DNA of 64,000 bases from Tolypeutes matacus (GCA_026826555.1 JAKSZT010053764.1:14860896-14924895), one strand, 5' to 3'; counted from the first letter of the stretch, positions 13,090-25,175 are shown. Translations and numbers: made by a program. The notes: generated by a model not told the origin, from the sequence alone.

Positions 13090-14640
13090 CCATATAATTT
13101 TTTTTTTATTATACTCTATTTTTATTTTTTTAAGATACTTAGATTACATAAATGTTGAATAATAAATATAGGGGATTCCCATATGCCCCACTCCCTACCC
13201 CTCCCACACTTTCCCACATTAACAACATCCTTGATTAGTGTGGTACATTTGTTACAATTGATGAACACATGTTGGAGCATTGCCACTAAGTGTGGATTAT
13301 AGTTTACATTATATTTTAAACTCTCTCCCACACAATTTTGTAAGTTATGATAAGATATATAATGGCCTATATCTGTCATTGCAATATCATTCAGGACAAT
13401 TCCCAAGTCCCGAAAATGTCCCTATATTACACCTGTTTTTCCCTCTCCCTCCCCTCAGAACCTCCAGTGGCCACTGCCTCCAGTTCAATGATAAAAGTTC
13501 TTCCACAGCTAGAATAACAATAAGTCTATAGTAGAATAACAGTAAGTCTACTCTAGTCCATTGTTCATTCCCCAAACCAGAGGATTCTGGGATGGTCATG
13601 CCTACTCCACCTCTAATTGAGAGGGGGCTTCGATCCCATGGGGCAGATGGATGGGACTATCTTGCTTACAGCTGTAGACTCTCTCTGTTCCTTGGGATGG
13701 TTGTTGTCCATCATCAACTCCTTGTTAGTTGTCCTGGGTGAGTCCAATGAACTGAAGAGTAGGTATTGCAAATCTATTGAGATTCAGGACCCAACTGACA
13801 CATAGAAAGCCCAAAGATTTAAGTCTCTTGCACATAAACCTATCAACTCTAGTACTAACTATAGGTTCAAATAGAAGGGGTAGAAGAGCGATGGGTAGGG
13901 AAACCACAACTGAGGCCAACTCTGTCACAATGGGGAGCATAAATTCCAAAGTAGGGTCCACTGGCAGGGTGCCAAAGTCCTGAGCTGTCTGCCCTGCCTA
14001 CAGTGTCTGGATGTCTCAGGAGTCCCACTATCTGAGGCAGTATTTACTTTGGCAGACAACGAGATCCTGCTGAGACGTGCATAAATGCAACCTCCGGAAT
14101 GACCTCCCAACTCATTTTGAAGTCTCTTAGCCATATAAACTCATTTGACTTTACCCTTGCCCCCTTTTGGTCAAGGTCTTTTTGAAGTTGTATTGCTAGT
14201 TGGTGCTTGGTAGTATAATCCCTCAGTGCCAGGGAGGCTCATCCCTGGGAGTCATGTCCTAGAGAAAGGCCACATTTGAGGAATAAGGAGACTCAGGAGA
14301 TAACTCTTAGGTACCCTATAATACTAGGCTAAGTTTCAATCTCAAAAGAAAAGGTTCATAAGTACAGTCATCAATATCAGGGGCCCATCAATGGTCCATC
14401 CTCCTTCCTTAGTCACTGCCCCTATACTCGAGGGATTCTTGCTGTCCCATTAGAGAATGTGGCAGAACTCCCCAGGATGGGAACTGGCTATTCTTTCAGT
14501 TATTGTGTGGAACTCTTTCATATGCCTTATAAGTATGTCCCAGGTGAACCTTCTCCCATGCATCCTCCATCACTAACACCCCAGACCAATGATCCTCCCC
14601 TGCAATACTTGTAACCCTTCTGCGATCTAAAACTTCTTCA
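13090..14640 (-). repeat. LINE-1 3' region, antisense, copy 1
   Basis: The plus strand starts with a T-rich tract (reverse of the A tail). It continues with 'gtggtacatttgttacaatt', 'gatgaacacatgttggagca' and 'tagtttacatta', the reverse of the L1 3' UTR seen elsewhere here. It then extends about 1.2 kb further into the L1 3' region ('ccaaaccagaggattctggg', 'gagggggcttcgatcccatg'). The end at 14430-14620 parallels 15190-15430 in the next copy. Confidence 0.75.
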
Positions 14641-14809
14641 AAAATGAAGTTGACAAAATAAGTGAATAAAATTAATAAGAAAATGAAATAATAATGATAG
14701 TTTTTAAAATGACAAATAAAATACAAAAAATTAAAAAGAATTTGAAATAACAAAAAATAATTTAAAAAATAAAATTTTTAAAAATTAAATTTTGGCATTA
14801 TGTCTTTCA
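14641..14809. repeat. A/T-rich low-complexity joint between two L1 copies
   Basis: About 170 bases made almost only of A and T with 'aaaataaaatttttaaaaatt' type runs, separating the two antisense L1 3' regions. Confidence 0.6.
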
Positions 14810-15900
14810 TTACATTATTTTTCATTTTATCTTCAAAGAAGCTTTAGGTTACAGAAAAGTCACATACAGAATATAGGGGATTCCCATATACTCAACATTC
14901 TCCCCCTCTTTATCTTTCCCCCATTAACAACACAAACACTGAAGCATTGCTACTAACTCTGGTTAATGATCCACACCATGGTTTACACTCTGGACCACAA
15001 CCCCATAAATTAACATGGCCCACATCCATCATTACAAGATCATGCAGAACAATTCTAATGCCCCAAAAATGCCCCATGTTCCATTTATTCCTCCCCCCCA
15101 CCTCGTCCCAGGACCCACGGCAACCACCAAGCTTCACTCCTTGAAGAACAAGATTCATAGTTATTTGCAACAACATGGAGGGTTTGAGATACTGGCCTGT
15201 TCTGCCTATGCTCTCAAGAGACTCCTGCCACTCTCAATGAGAACACAGCAGGACTCCCAAGGATGGGAGTCCAATACCTTCCCATTCATTGTGTGGCTCT
15301 CCACCCACTGATAAAACACACTATGACAGGATGAACACTCATGTACTCTGTAGAAGCTTGCCCCAGGTGCACATGTCCCACATTCAACACCCTAAATCAG
15401 TAACCCTCCCCTGCTGTATTTGCCAAAAGAACATTCCCAAGGTTGTAGTTTCAACCACATAACCACAAATCCCCACAGCTCATCTGCGGCCTCCTCTGAC
15501 CCTCCTCACAGTTCCCTGGACAGTGAAACCTACCCCGCCGACCCTAACCCCCTCACAGACCAGCACTGCCCAAACCAATAGCATCACTGCACCACTGTCA
15601 TGCCCATCAACTGTACAACTACACCCTCCACCACATCATAGATTTTGCCCATATGGGCATTGGCTCACAACCCTCTTCTCCCTTTCTGTCTCCTGTAAAC
15701 CTATCTTCCAGATTCTCTGTGAGTCTGCTCAATATGCTTAATTCATATCAGTGAGGTCATAGATTTTTATTAAAAATTTTTATTCTAGGACCATATATAC
15801 AACCTAACATTTCCCCTTTTAACCACATTCAGCTATGTATTTGAGTGTTGTTAATGTTCAGTGTTGTACTACCATATTGTAACAATTATTCTTTTATTAC
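14810..15900 (-). repeat. LINE-1 3' region, antisense, copy 2
   Basis: It starts with reversed L1 tail sequence ('gaagctttaggttacagaaa', 'atataggggattcccatata'). It passes through a long 3' UTR rich in CCC and reaches 'ttcatatcagtgaggtcata' near 15740, the reverse of a phrase found near the end of xenarthran L1 ORF2. It has the same orientation as its left neighbour. Confidence 0.7.
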
Positions 15901-18099
15901 ATATCATCCTGTGTACTAACAACAACAAACCTAATTTTTTGCTGCTGAGCATGGAAAATCTTTTCAAAGGAAAGCTCAGGGTGAGAGTCAGTCAATCCCT
16001 GCTGACTCTGCAATTACTGGATCTGCCACCAAACAGATCTCCACAGTTTTAGGCCATTTGAATATGAAAAATCCACTGCTCTTTGCCACAGAGAAGAGAT
16101 ACAGGTGACTGTAATCTCCCAGAGGAACCATATGTTCCCAAAGGTGCTGGATCAAGTATATTTCTCCTTTGCTGCCTTTCTGTTGGGGACTCAAATTCCA
16201 GGTTCAGTAGAGAAATACTCATTCACCAACAGGAACTCTGCTGTTTGAAGATTCAATTTCTAAGATACTCAAATCTAGGTAATCTCCTATTGGGCAAAAA
16301 GATCTGCCACTATATGAGGGATGCAAAGGAGCCCTGTAGTTAGGAGAAAAAATTCCCAGTAGAAGATGGATTTGAGATTGTGTGCTCCCAATGAGCATTA
16401 ACACCATTCTTTATCACTTTCTAACAATGATGATTTCATTCATTTACAACCACACAAGTAGCCAGACACAGATGCAAAGGCTGAGGTAATATTCAAGTGA
16501 CAGATGATGTAAGTAATATACTCCAGGCCACAGAATATTCTCACTGACAAATTAGGAGCCTGCAAACTAAAAGAACATGCTTTTTCAGCCATCATATAAA
16601 TTCACTGATTTTTCTTGTCAATTCCCAAAAATCCTAAGAGGACCCCAAAAGTCTTTAATATATTAAAATAGAAAGTAAGACTGCTGCAAAAACTATAAGT
16701 ATCAACACTTAAGAAAGATATTTAATCTCAAACCCTTGAGATGACTTCCTCAAGCTATCCATTTTAAAATTTTTCAAACTATGTGGATTACAACAAAAAC
16801 TGCTCTCCCAGGGGAAATTCTGAACCAAATAATGATGGCTTATTATGAAATAACTACTTGAGAAAATAAGGACAAAGAAGAAAGCAGGTTTCAAAATGTA
16901 TTAGTATAACCTATTTGCTTCAAAGAAACTAACCTGAATACAGGTTATCATGGGGAAATGTAATTAAAATTCATGAGATTAATGTACATAAGAATTTATG
17001 TTGGAAAAAATACAGATATACGTCATTACCTCTTTTACTTAAATTAGAATTCCACCTTGGGTTGGTTTTGTAGAAAATAATGTGAACCTTATCTGATCTC
17101 TACATCTGTAGTCTTTTTTCCTAACTAAATTTGGAGTATAAAGGAGAACAGTGGGTAAAAGGAAGAAAATCTACTAAAGATGTCTACTAAAAGAAAAGCT
17201 TGAATCCAAGTTTCATGTTACTCCCTTGACAGCACCCTCACATACAGATGACCTTAATTAACAATTTCCAGCCATAAAGAGACTACCTCTAAAAACGGCT
17301 TCTTGATAGAAAATCTGGTTAACTTGATCCTAATAAAGATGGAGAAGAGAAAACATTCATGATGCTATGAGACACTTCCAATGAAGAAATACCAGGTCAG
17401 TGGTCTGATTTTTACATGGAGGCAACAATAACAACAACAAAAAAAACATTAAAGAGCAAAGAGACAGAGAAAGAGAGGGGAAAAGTGCAACCAAAGGCTA
17501 AATGAAAGGATAAATGCTATATCCAGGAATGGTAACTGGTTGTAAATGTAACAGCTTGCATTAAAGCCACATCAATGCAATCTAGTTAAGGAGAAAGGAG
17601 TTAGGTGACACAGCAGGTATAACAAGATGTGGCAGTATTGCACATAATTTGTTACTCAAGACAGTTTTAGTAAATTTAATGGATTCAAGGTAAAAATAAA
17701 GACAATGCAAAGAAACCTACAGCATGTGAATTCCATGATTTGATACATTTAGAGATGTGATTCTCAACTTGTTCTAGAATGAAAGGTGAAATGCCAGGAA
17801 TGTCAGAAAAGGTGAAATGATGGAAAATACTGACCAATTTATACCATGATATGAAACAGGAAGGCATTGACAAGGAAAAAACATGGCTAGATTATGAACG
17901 AGATCTTTACTCTACAAATTAATATTTTAAGGAACTCTACTTTCCTTTTGTCTGTAAATTGTTTATTAGTTATGATTTACTAATGGTATGTATTTGCCAC
18001 TTGGTCAACATTCCTCTCTACCAACCACTTTTTTTTACAAGAGCTTCTTGCATCAAATATCTATACAGAAAAGAAAAAAGAAAAAATTCATAAACTCAC
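15901..18099. other. KDM4C intron 3' of the 18208-18100 exon
   Basis: Mostly unassigned AT-rich intron. Minus-strand frames between 16407 and 15988 look mildly protein-like but contain stops and have no recognised family. I searched this stretch and the rest of 1-18099 for the next KDM4C exon, expected to begin with a Leu-Pro-Glu-Val motif and carry a Trp-Ala-Lys-Pro motif, and did not find it. Confidence 0.45.
16223..16282 (+). repeat. 60-bp dispersed repeat, copy 2
   Basis: Partner of 12751-12810, same orientation, 53 of 60 identical, core 'gtttgaagattcaatttct'. The two antisense L1 copies lie between the pair. Confidence 0.7.
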
Positions 18100-18208
18100 C
18101 TTCATCACTTATTGCCTGCTGCTTCACAAGTGTCATTGGAGATCTTGCTGGAGGCTTACTAAGTGGATGGCGCCAACTCTTAGCAGTTTTGGTCTCTCCC
18201 TCTATCCT
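18100..18208 (-). CDS. KDM4C: KDM4C exon: linker segment before the PHD region
   Basis: This 109-bp internal exon is read right to left. The acceptor is 'attttatttcag' before 18208 and the donor is 'gtgagt' after 18100. It starts in phase 0 and leaves one base of a Glu codon (GAT GAA G), matching the next known KDM4C codon. It encodes 36 residues including '[20 protein letters not shown]', a basic, proline-rich stretch characteristic of KDM4C just upstream of its double PHD and Tudor part. The preceding exon is 5,241 bp upstream. Family knowledge: KDM4C is a nuclear Fe(II) and 2-oxoglutarate dependent demethylase of H3K9me3/me2 and H3K36me3. The frame is open and no lesion is visible. Confidence 0.93.
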
Positions 18209-18340
18209 CTGAAATAAAATTCCGAACACCAATAGTTAAAAGTTGCTTTAAAAGTAAGAAACTATGGCTAATAGTAATTTACAATAACAGAATTCTTAAG
18301 AAATCCTGGTGCTTATTTACCTCTAGAAGAATTAGTCCTT

Positions 18341-18370
18341 ACTTTCTTTCTTTCTTTCTTTCTTTCTTTA
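18341..18370 (+). repeat. (CTTT)n microsatellite
   Basis: About seven uninterrupted 'cttt' units, roughly 130 bp upstream (in gene sense) of the exon acceptor at 18209. Confidence 0.9.
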
Positions 18371-18514
18371 AGTCAAAAAAAAATGAGAATCCATGCTATT
18401 TGTAATTGTACCAATAGTTCAATTAAATTTCCTTCCAATTCATATTAAAATCCTAGCTGTAGTGCAGGGCAGGTTTATCAAACCTCCAAAAAACTCAGGA
18501 GTTAGCAGGTTGTT

Positions 18515-18938
18515 GGTTTTTTTTTTTTTAAAGATTTATTTATTTATATATTTCTATTCCCCACCCCCACCCCGTTGCTTTGCGCTCACTGTCTACTCTC
18601 TGTGTGTTCTTCTGTGACTGCTTGTCTTCTCTTTAGGTGGCACCGGGAACCAATTCTGGGACCTTCTGGAGTGAAGAGAGGCTGCTCAATCTCTTGCACC
18701 ACCTCAGTTCCCAGATCTGCTGCATCTCTTATTGTCTCTCCTCTGTGTCTCTTTTTGTTGTGTCATCTTGCTGTGCCAGCTCTCCACATGGGCCAGCACT
18801 CCACGTGGGTCAGCTCTCCGCTTGGGCCAGCTCGTCACATAAGCCAGCTTGCTTTTCACCAGCAGGCCCCGAGAATCGAACCCTGGTACTCCTATATGGT
18901 AGACAGGAGCCCAATCACTTGAGCCACATCCACTTCCT
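18515..18938 (-). repeat. Dimeric tRNA-derived SINE, minus strand (older variant)
   Basis: Read on the minus strand it has a first tRNA-like head ('gatgtggctcaagtgattgg', box B 'gggttcgattctc') and a spacer with repeated 'gctggccca' / 'agagctg' units. A second head follows (box A-like 'ggtggtgcaagagattgag', box B-like 'gaattggttccc'), then a tail 'aaataaataaatctttaaaa'. Imperfect target copies gcaggttgtt (18505-18514) and gcaggttctt (18939-18948) flank it. It shares the two-head plan with 31864-32328 and 41411-41856 but has a different spacer. Confidence 0.8.
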
Positions 18939-18948
18939 GCAGGTTCTT

Positions 18949-19582
18949 CATAATTAATATAAATTTACTCAAGGCAATGGTGTTCACAAGTGGATCTGTG
19001 GCAGGTGTTTTTGTTTTCTGTCTTTACAGAGAAAGAAATCCTGCCAAGCTGAGGCTATACACTGTTTTCCCAGTCACAAAGCCCTTTAGAAATTAATCAC
19101 AACTTCTCTGTCACATGCATAGAAAAGCAAACAAGAGATCAAAGTTTCCTTTTAAATGACACATTCCTGCCATCATGAAAAACTTGAATTTTACATAAGA
19201 ATTTTTACCCAGGCATCTCCAGAGGACCTTTTTCTTCCACAGGCAGAGAACAAGTCATATGCATGTTTACACCTTTCAGCAAGAACCCTCCCTACAAACT
19301 TGCTTTCCCGTGGAATACAAAAAACAGGGATGGGGGTCAAACTAAAGGGTTTACATTAACAGCTGACTACAAAAGAAAGCAGCCTCAGAAATTTCTCTGT
19401 AAACTGAAGAAGAAGTGGGCAGAGGTGGAGAAACTGTAATGGTCTCTGACACCAAAGTATTCTGAAAGAATGTGTAAGAGCATTCTAATCAAAGATGGGG
19501 TGGAAAGAGGATGAAAAAGTAATATGGGGTGAGATTTCTGTGTGGTTGATAATAGCTAAAAATTAATAGAGGAAATGATAAT
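18949..19582. other. KDM4C intron, nothing recognised
   Basis: Unassigned intron sequence between the dimeric SINE and an L2 fragment. No gene or repeat was named. Confidence 0.35.
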
Positions 19583-19990
19583 TCAGTCAACAACAAATAT
19601 TTATTGAGCCCCTATGATGTGCTGCACAGTTTTAAGAGCTAGAGACACAGCAGGAAAGAAAACACATGAGTCCCTGCTCTCAAGGAGGGGAGAAGTTGGG
19701 CGAAAATACCAGTAAAAAATTAATATTTATCATGTATTATGCAGCAAACATTCAATGAAGAAAAATAAAGCAAGAAAAAGGAATGGGAAGTGGTGGGGAA
19801 AGGATTATATTATGCTGGGCAGTAACAAAAAAAGGCATTTCAACAAGATGACATTGTTGTAGAGTCTTGAGTGTGATAAAGGAGTAATATACATCTGGCC
19901 ATCAGGGAAAACAGCAGTTAAGAGAGAGGAATACTATGCAAATTAAGAACATACTCAGTATGTTACAAGGACAGTTTGGAGTCAATATGG
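19583..19990 (-). repeat. L2 fragment, antisense
   Basis: 'aacaaatatttattgagccc' followed by 'ctatgatgtgctgcacag', 'acacagcaggaaagaaaac' and 'ccctgctctcaaggag' is the reverse of the conserved L2 3' end. The weaker following text fits further L2 sequence. Confidence 0.65.
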
Positions 19991-20269
19991 CTGGAACCTA
20001 GTAAACTGTGGGAAGAATTGTAGAAAATCTATCCTTATATCAAGTTAGTTATGTACCTAAATTACTGGAAAGGATGTCCAAAAAGAGAAAACCAAGCAAG
20101 TAACTCCTTTGATAACTGGTATTGGTGGTAATTTAAATACAAAAAGTTAGAATTATATCATGAAGATATTTACTTTTCCAATAAATAAAAATGTGTTCCC
20201 CAGCACTGTCCACTGAAAATTCCTAGAAACAATACCAACCCAAGTAGTCATGCACACTCACAGACCTAA

Positions 20270-20502
20270 CTGAGTCTTTAAGCCCTGTCTCCTACTAAAA
20301 GGAGAAAGGGATCTTTGGGAGAAATACCTAATATCAGGACTGGGGCAAGAAATGTACACAATGAGCATGGAGCATCTTATAATAAAAGAAAAGAAGGAAG
20401 GACTCAAGACTATATCTAAATTACTCAGCAATTTCAGCATCAAAAGAATAAAATCTAGAGTGAATAAACCATGGAATATATTAAAATCCATGAGGACATA
20501 AT

Positions 20503-20534
<32 letters not shown>

Positions 20535-21430
20535 ATAACCTATTCATTACTTACCTTTGGAGGATGCTAGGAAACTTATTCATTAGTCTAAAAACGAGCA
20601 AATAAAGGAGAAAATTGAAGCCCTTGTCAAGGCAACCAAATATCTGATGAGAAAAAGTTCTTTTAAAACAGCTCCAGGTAATGAATAAAGACCAAGTGAT
20701 AGTCTCCAATAAAATAAAGGAACATCAATACCTTTATGTGAAATGCTAATGGAGAACTTTTTAAAAGAGGGGGGTGGCTGACAACATCTGAACCCACTTT
20801 TCAAACATGACAAAAAACCATGACAAAAAAGAGAGACAGAGACAGAGAGAAGAGGGCAGAGACAACCACCAAGATGAGTTCACAGTACCACCAGTGAAGT
20901 ATTCTATGACTTATACATATAGATCTAACCACCAGTTTCACAAAACACAGAGGACAGAGGAACATAGTAATTGAAACCTCAGGAAGCACTTTGAAAAAAA
21001 TCCAGATTATAGGATATTCTATAAACCATTAAACCCATTTTTTTCTGGAAATAAATAGCAAGGAACATCAAGAAAACAAGAGTAAAAAACTTTAAAAGAT
21101 GTATCAACCAAATGCAATGTATTTGGCTATATAATTGAACAAAGGGATTGTTTTAAGGCATTATATATATATTCCTTTAAGTTAATAAAAAATATTGTAT
21201 TTGTGTTTGGGGAGAAAAATGTCCTTTCAGAGATATACATTTGAAGAGTGTATAGATAAAATCGCATATGTGGGGATTTATTTCTAAATAAATCCTGGGT
21301 CATAGGAGGTAGAGATTTAGATAAAACAAGATTAGCTATTAGTTGAAGCTGGGTAATGATTTAGAGAGATGCACTGTACTATTCTCTACTATGGTGTATG
21401 TTTCAAATGTTCCATAATTTTAAAAATATT
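20270..21430 (+). repeat. Old LINE-like interspersed repeat (L1ME/HAL1-like 3' part)
   Basis: The last 500 bases carry 'ccagattataggatattcta', 'gaagctgggtaatgatttag' and 'actattctctactatggtgt', the style of old L1M/HAL1 3' ends. The earlier part is more decayed and its assignment is weaker. It contains the (CA)n tract at 20503-20530. Confidence 0.45.
20503..20530 (+). repeat. (CA)n microsatellite
   Basis: 14 uninterrupted CA units, within the old LINE-like repeat. Confidence 0.95.
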
Positions 21431-21498
21431 ATAATATGAGACACTCCAATCTGAGCAAGAGAATGAAAGCTGACTATAGTATATGCTTCAAATTTTCC

Positions 21499-21523
<25 letters not shown>
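21499..21523 (+). repeat. Poly-T tract (25 T)
   Basis: Uninterrupted T run followed by 'aaattataccatgaaatg'. In gene sense it is poly-A. No element body is clearly attached to it. Confidence 0.9.
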
Positions 21524-21529
<6 letters not shown>

Positions 21530-22949
21530 TACCATGAAATGTTCCAATCTGGTCTAGATAAGACCACTGTTGAGGGCAATTCCACAAGGATAGATAAAAC
21601 CAGAATTGCTCACATCAGGTTGCAAAATGGAATTATCAGTAAGTTGGAACTAAAGACTATCTTAACCAACATGTAAATGCCTCAGAATCCTGGCCCAAGC
21701 CCTACTGCACAGACAAGGCCTTTATTCTACAATGTGGAGACCCTAGAACTGCATTTTCCACTTCGCCAGAAGGTCCACCAAATCAAGAAAAAACACCTGT
21801 TTATTCCTATATATTTAAGAAATGTAAAGCAGGTCTGTTGAAAAATCAGTTAAGTCAAGCATTATGAAAAGGAGCAATATACACACATTTATATAACCTT
21901 GAGAAGAATGGCTGAGGCTGGTTGCTACCAGCACATACATGCATTACACTTAATACTAAGAAATATGGGTCAAAACTACAAAAAAATGAAATGAGTCTGA
22001 GTTACAATGGGGGATGCCTGACACCAAGGTGTGAGAAGAGAGGAGAAGATCATGCAGCTGCTACTTAGAAGGGGCAACTCCAGTCACAGGGCCCTCAACA
22101 GCAGCATTCACTTTCCTGTGGAACTGGCTATATAATTACCTCCCACGAAAGCAAGGAAACTGACATTACTTTCAATCCAGTTCTAATTTAAAGAATGTGA
22201 AAAAATGTAATTTGTGTGCATTTGACTAATTTACCATTCTACAAAGAATCCCAATATCTTCTTAGCCACATTTAATCCCTATATGAAATTAAAATTCTGA
22301 ATTTTATTTACTTGTATGTGAATACTATTTTGAAACTTTTCTTTAGCTACTTTTTGAAATAAATTAGACTGCATTTATTCTATTTCTCATATGCTTGATA
22401 AATATTTATTTTATAGGCAAATAGAGTATGAAATCATAATGTAAAAAGATGAAAGTTATTGGGTCAAATTGGGACCTTATATTTTATTTGACATTTTTTA
22501 AGACTACTTAGAAACAGGATATTCTAAATTCCTGTTCCTATATAATCCCCTTTACTATTCAAGGATACAAAAGGACCTGTGTTTATATGAGCAGAGTTTA
22601 CCCAATCAAACAACTGAGACACTCCCTATTCATCCACCTGAGTTCCTTGAACAATCTGTATAGTACAAATGAGATTACTGAATCCTAACAATCACTACAC
22701 ACATCCTAGGTCACCTGATCCAGGACAGTTAATGCTGAAAGCATATTGACATTGTACATGGACATCAGGGAAACAGGGGTTAGGATAAAGAGCTTGGTAA
22801 TCAAGAAGAGTCTTGAATTTTACTGAGAGGCAAAAGGCCTGCTTCTGAGAGTGAGCAGGAACAAAAAGGTCAGCCTGATATTGAGATTCCAGGTACATCA
22901 AGAGTCAGAGGAATGAATTACCAGGTGAGCCCTAATTCCAAATCAGAGG
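21524..22949. other. KDM4C intron, nothing recognised
   Basis: AT-rich intron without a supported exon, RNA gene or named repeat. Confidence 0.35.
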
Positions 22950-23215
22950 CTGTGGGAAGCCTGGGAAGTTGGCTGGAAGTGGCTGAGAGCCCCACAGGTA
23001 AATCCTTTCCACACTGATTAATAATGTAGGTGATGGAAATGTTCCATATCTTGATTGTATATTCTGGTTATGATAGTGTAGTATAGTTTTTGTAAGATGT
23101 TACTATTGGGGAAAACTAGGAAAGGGATAGATGGGATCTCTCTGTTCTATTTCTTAGAACTGCCATAAATCTATAATTACCTCAAAACAAAAAGAGGGAG
23201 GGAGGGAGGGAGGGG
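22950..23215 (+). repeat. Old LINE-1 3' end, sense, with (GGGA)n
   Basis: 'gatgttactattggggaaaa', then 'tgggatctctctgttctat' and 'aaatctataattacctcaaa' match the tail pattern of old L1M/L1ME elements. A GGGA simple repeat at about 23192-23212 follows the A-rich end. Confidence 0.6.
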
Positions 23216-23449
23216 AAGGGGAACTAAGCTGCAACATATGGCCAATTCTATGCTCTCTGAATTATCACCATGTGATCAAAAGCACACAGAAATCATATCT
23301 CTCAGTCATCTAAGGAAATATATTAAAAGCCATAAATGTGAAATGCTATTTATTTCTGCCCTAAAGCAAGATTTCATTGCATAAGATGCTGTTTTCACAA
23401 AGATCTCTCACCACACAATGAATGCAGTAAAACAGATATTGCCACATAC

Positions 23450-23757
23450 ACTGGGGATTTTGAAGTCATTTCTCTCTCCACTGGGGACCGCTGGGATTTC
23501 CCCAGGTTCAAGGCTACTCCCGTGGCTCTCCACATCACTCTCTTCTCCTTCTATCAACAGACTATTACTCTCTGCCACTGAGGCGCATGGCTCTGGAGAC
23601 TCTGACCATGAAAAATTGGGGGATTCCTCAGTTTTCAAATGTCCACTAGACAATGATATGGAATCATCAGCCTCGTTGGGATTAGAGGTTGTAATTATGG
23701 CACAAGTTGTTTCATCTTTACTTTTTCTTTCCTTCATTAAAGATGAGCAGTAATGTC
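23450..23757 (-). CDS. KDM4C: KDM4C exon: acidic Ser/Glu-rich linker
   Basis: This 308-bp internal exon is read right to left. The acceptor is 'ttttcctcctcag' before 23757 and the donor is 'gtatgt' after 23450, leaving ...ATC CCC AGT in phase 0. Two bases complete the Gly codon begun in the previous exon, then 102 codons follow. The most conserved part is near the 3' end: '[11 protein letters not shown]' and '[13 protein letters not shown]', hallmarks of KDM4C. The middle ('[12 protein letters not shown]') is recognisable, while the first about 30 residues look strongly diverged from the human protein as I remember it. The segment is rich in Ser, Glu and Asp and probably unstructured. A minus frame runs open past both splice sites, so reading through would add intron residues. 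Confidence 0.95.
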
Positions 23758-24129
23758 CTGAGGAGGAAAACAAAAGACTGTTAATAAAGTTTGTATTGAA
23801 TTATTACTAAGCAGAAATTTTAAAATATTCTCAACTGAATATCTATCTTCCTTCCCTTCTAAATGCTAAAGACATGAAAGGTTAAAAAAGCTCTTTGCCA
23901 TCTGCATAGTTATAAAGACAGACCATGAACTTTGTCCAAAGAAAATCCCTTCTAAGAAAAAAATAGAGGACCCAAGAGAGGTTCTACTATATTGTCAAAA
24001 GTCAGAGTGATAACTATCCAAACATTGTCCAAAGCAATAGGAATTTGAATTCTTTCTAAAAGTGGAAATTATATCCAAATATATCATGCTAAGAACTGCA
24101 ACTAATAAATAAACCATCCCAACTCAAAG

Positions 24130-24757
24130 GATTGATAAAGATCATGTAGACCAAGATGTGGTATATGCAAACAATGGACTATTATTCAGACATAAAAAGG
24201 AATGAAGCTCTCAGACACGGGAAATAAGTAAAACTTGAAGACATCATGTTGAGTGAAATAAGGCAGACTCAAAAGGATAAATATTGTATGATCTCACTGA
24301 TATGAAAGAGTTAGAATAAGAAAATTCACAGAGTCAGAAACTAGAATGCGGGTTACAAGGGGCCAGGGAGGGGGTAGAGAATGGGGAGCTAATGTTATTT
24401 GGTACAGAATTTCTGTTTGGAATGATGGAAAAGTTTCGGTAATGGATGGTGTGATGGTAGCACTACATTGTAAATGTAATTAACACCTCTGTTAAAATTA
24501 GAAATTTTAGGTTATATATATGTTACTAGAATAAAATTTTTAAAGAAACATTCAAAAACCATAGGACTGTACAACACAAACCCTAATGTAAATTATGGAC
24601 TAGAGTTAATAGTATAATTATAATATTCTTTTATCAATTGTAACAAAGGTACTGAACTAATGTGAAAATGTTAATAAAGGGGGATAAGTATATGGAAACT
24701 CTATTTTCTGCATGATTTTTCTGTAAACCAACAACTTCTCTAATAAAAAAAAATTGT
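24130..24757 (+). repeat. LINE-1 3' end, sense
   Basis: It begins in the end of L1 ORF2 ('catcatgttgagtgaaataa', 'gtatgatctcactgatatga'). It continues through the 3' UTR ('atggatggtgtgatggtagc', 'atggactagagttaatagta', 'tgcatgatttttctgtaaac') to the 'ctctaataaaaaaaa' tail. It lies in the intron between the 26186 and 23757 exon edges, antisense to KDM4C. Confidence 0.85.
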
Positions 24758-24869
24758 TTTAAAAATTTGAATGAATCATGTATCAACAGAACTAATGAAA
24801 CATGGGTCATCTTAGTTTAAACCACTAAGCAAGTCACAAAGGAATAAAGTAAACCCAGTGTGATAGAGA

Positions 24870-25175
24870 CTATAGTCAGGGACTTCAAAGAAATACCTAT
24901 ATACATTATTTTCCGTAACTGTTTTTCCTGTACTGTCTGGAATTTTTTTCAGTATCTTCTCAACCTTGCTAGCTTTTTCTATTCATCAAAACTCAATTCA
25001 GATATCATCTACTCCAAAAATATTTCCTTTTCATCTTCTTTTCTCACTTCAGGGTTTTTCCTAGAAAGGCCAACAATGGATTCCGCATGCTCTATCATGG
25101 TACTTACCACAGTGGACTATAATTATCTCTTTATTTGTCTAGCTCTCCTATAAAGTATGAACTCCCTGAAAAACA
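24870..25175 (+). repeat. L2 fragment, sense
   Basis: The pattern 'aactcaattcagatatcatc', 'ttttcctagaaaggccaaca' and 'tatgaactccctga' follows the sense 3' half of L2. Identity is low, as expected for its age. Confidence 0.6.

Noticed and set aside
13617..14134. Protein-like frames on both strands
   Set aside because: They lie in an antisense L1 3' region and have no family resemblance.
20503..20530. Frame beginning with a Cys-Val repeat
   Set aside because: It is a translation of the (CA)n microsatellite.
20555..20587. A 33-bp minus-strand microexon between a TTTTTAG acceptor and a perfect GTAAGT donor, in the intron between the KDM4C exons at 23450 and 18208
   Set aside because: Both neighbouring exons join in phase 0, and in that phase the fourth codon is TAA. 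The site also lies in an old LINE-like repeat, so it is most likely a cryptic site.
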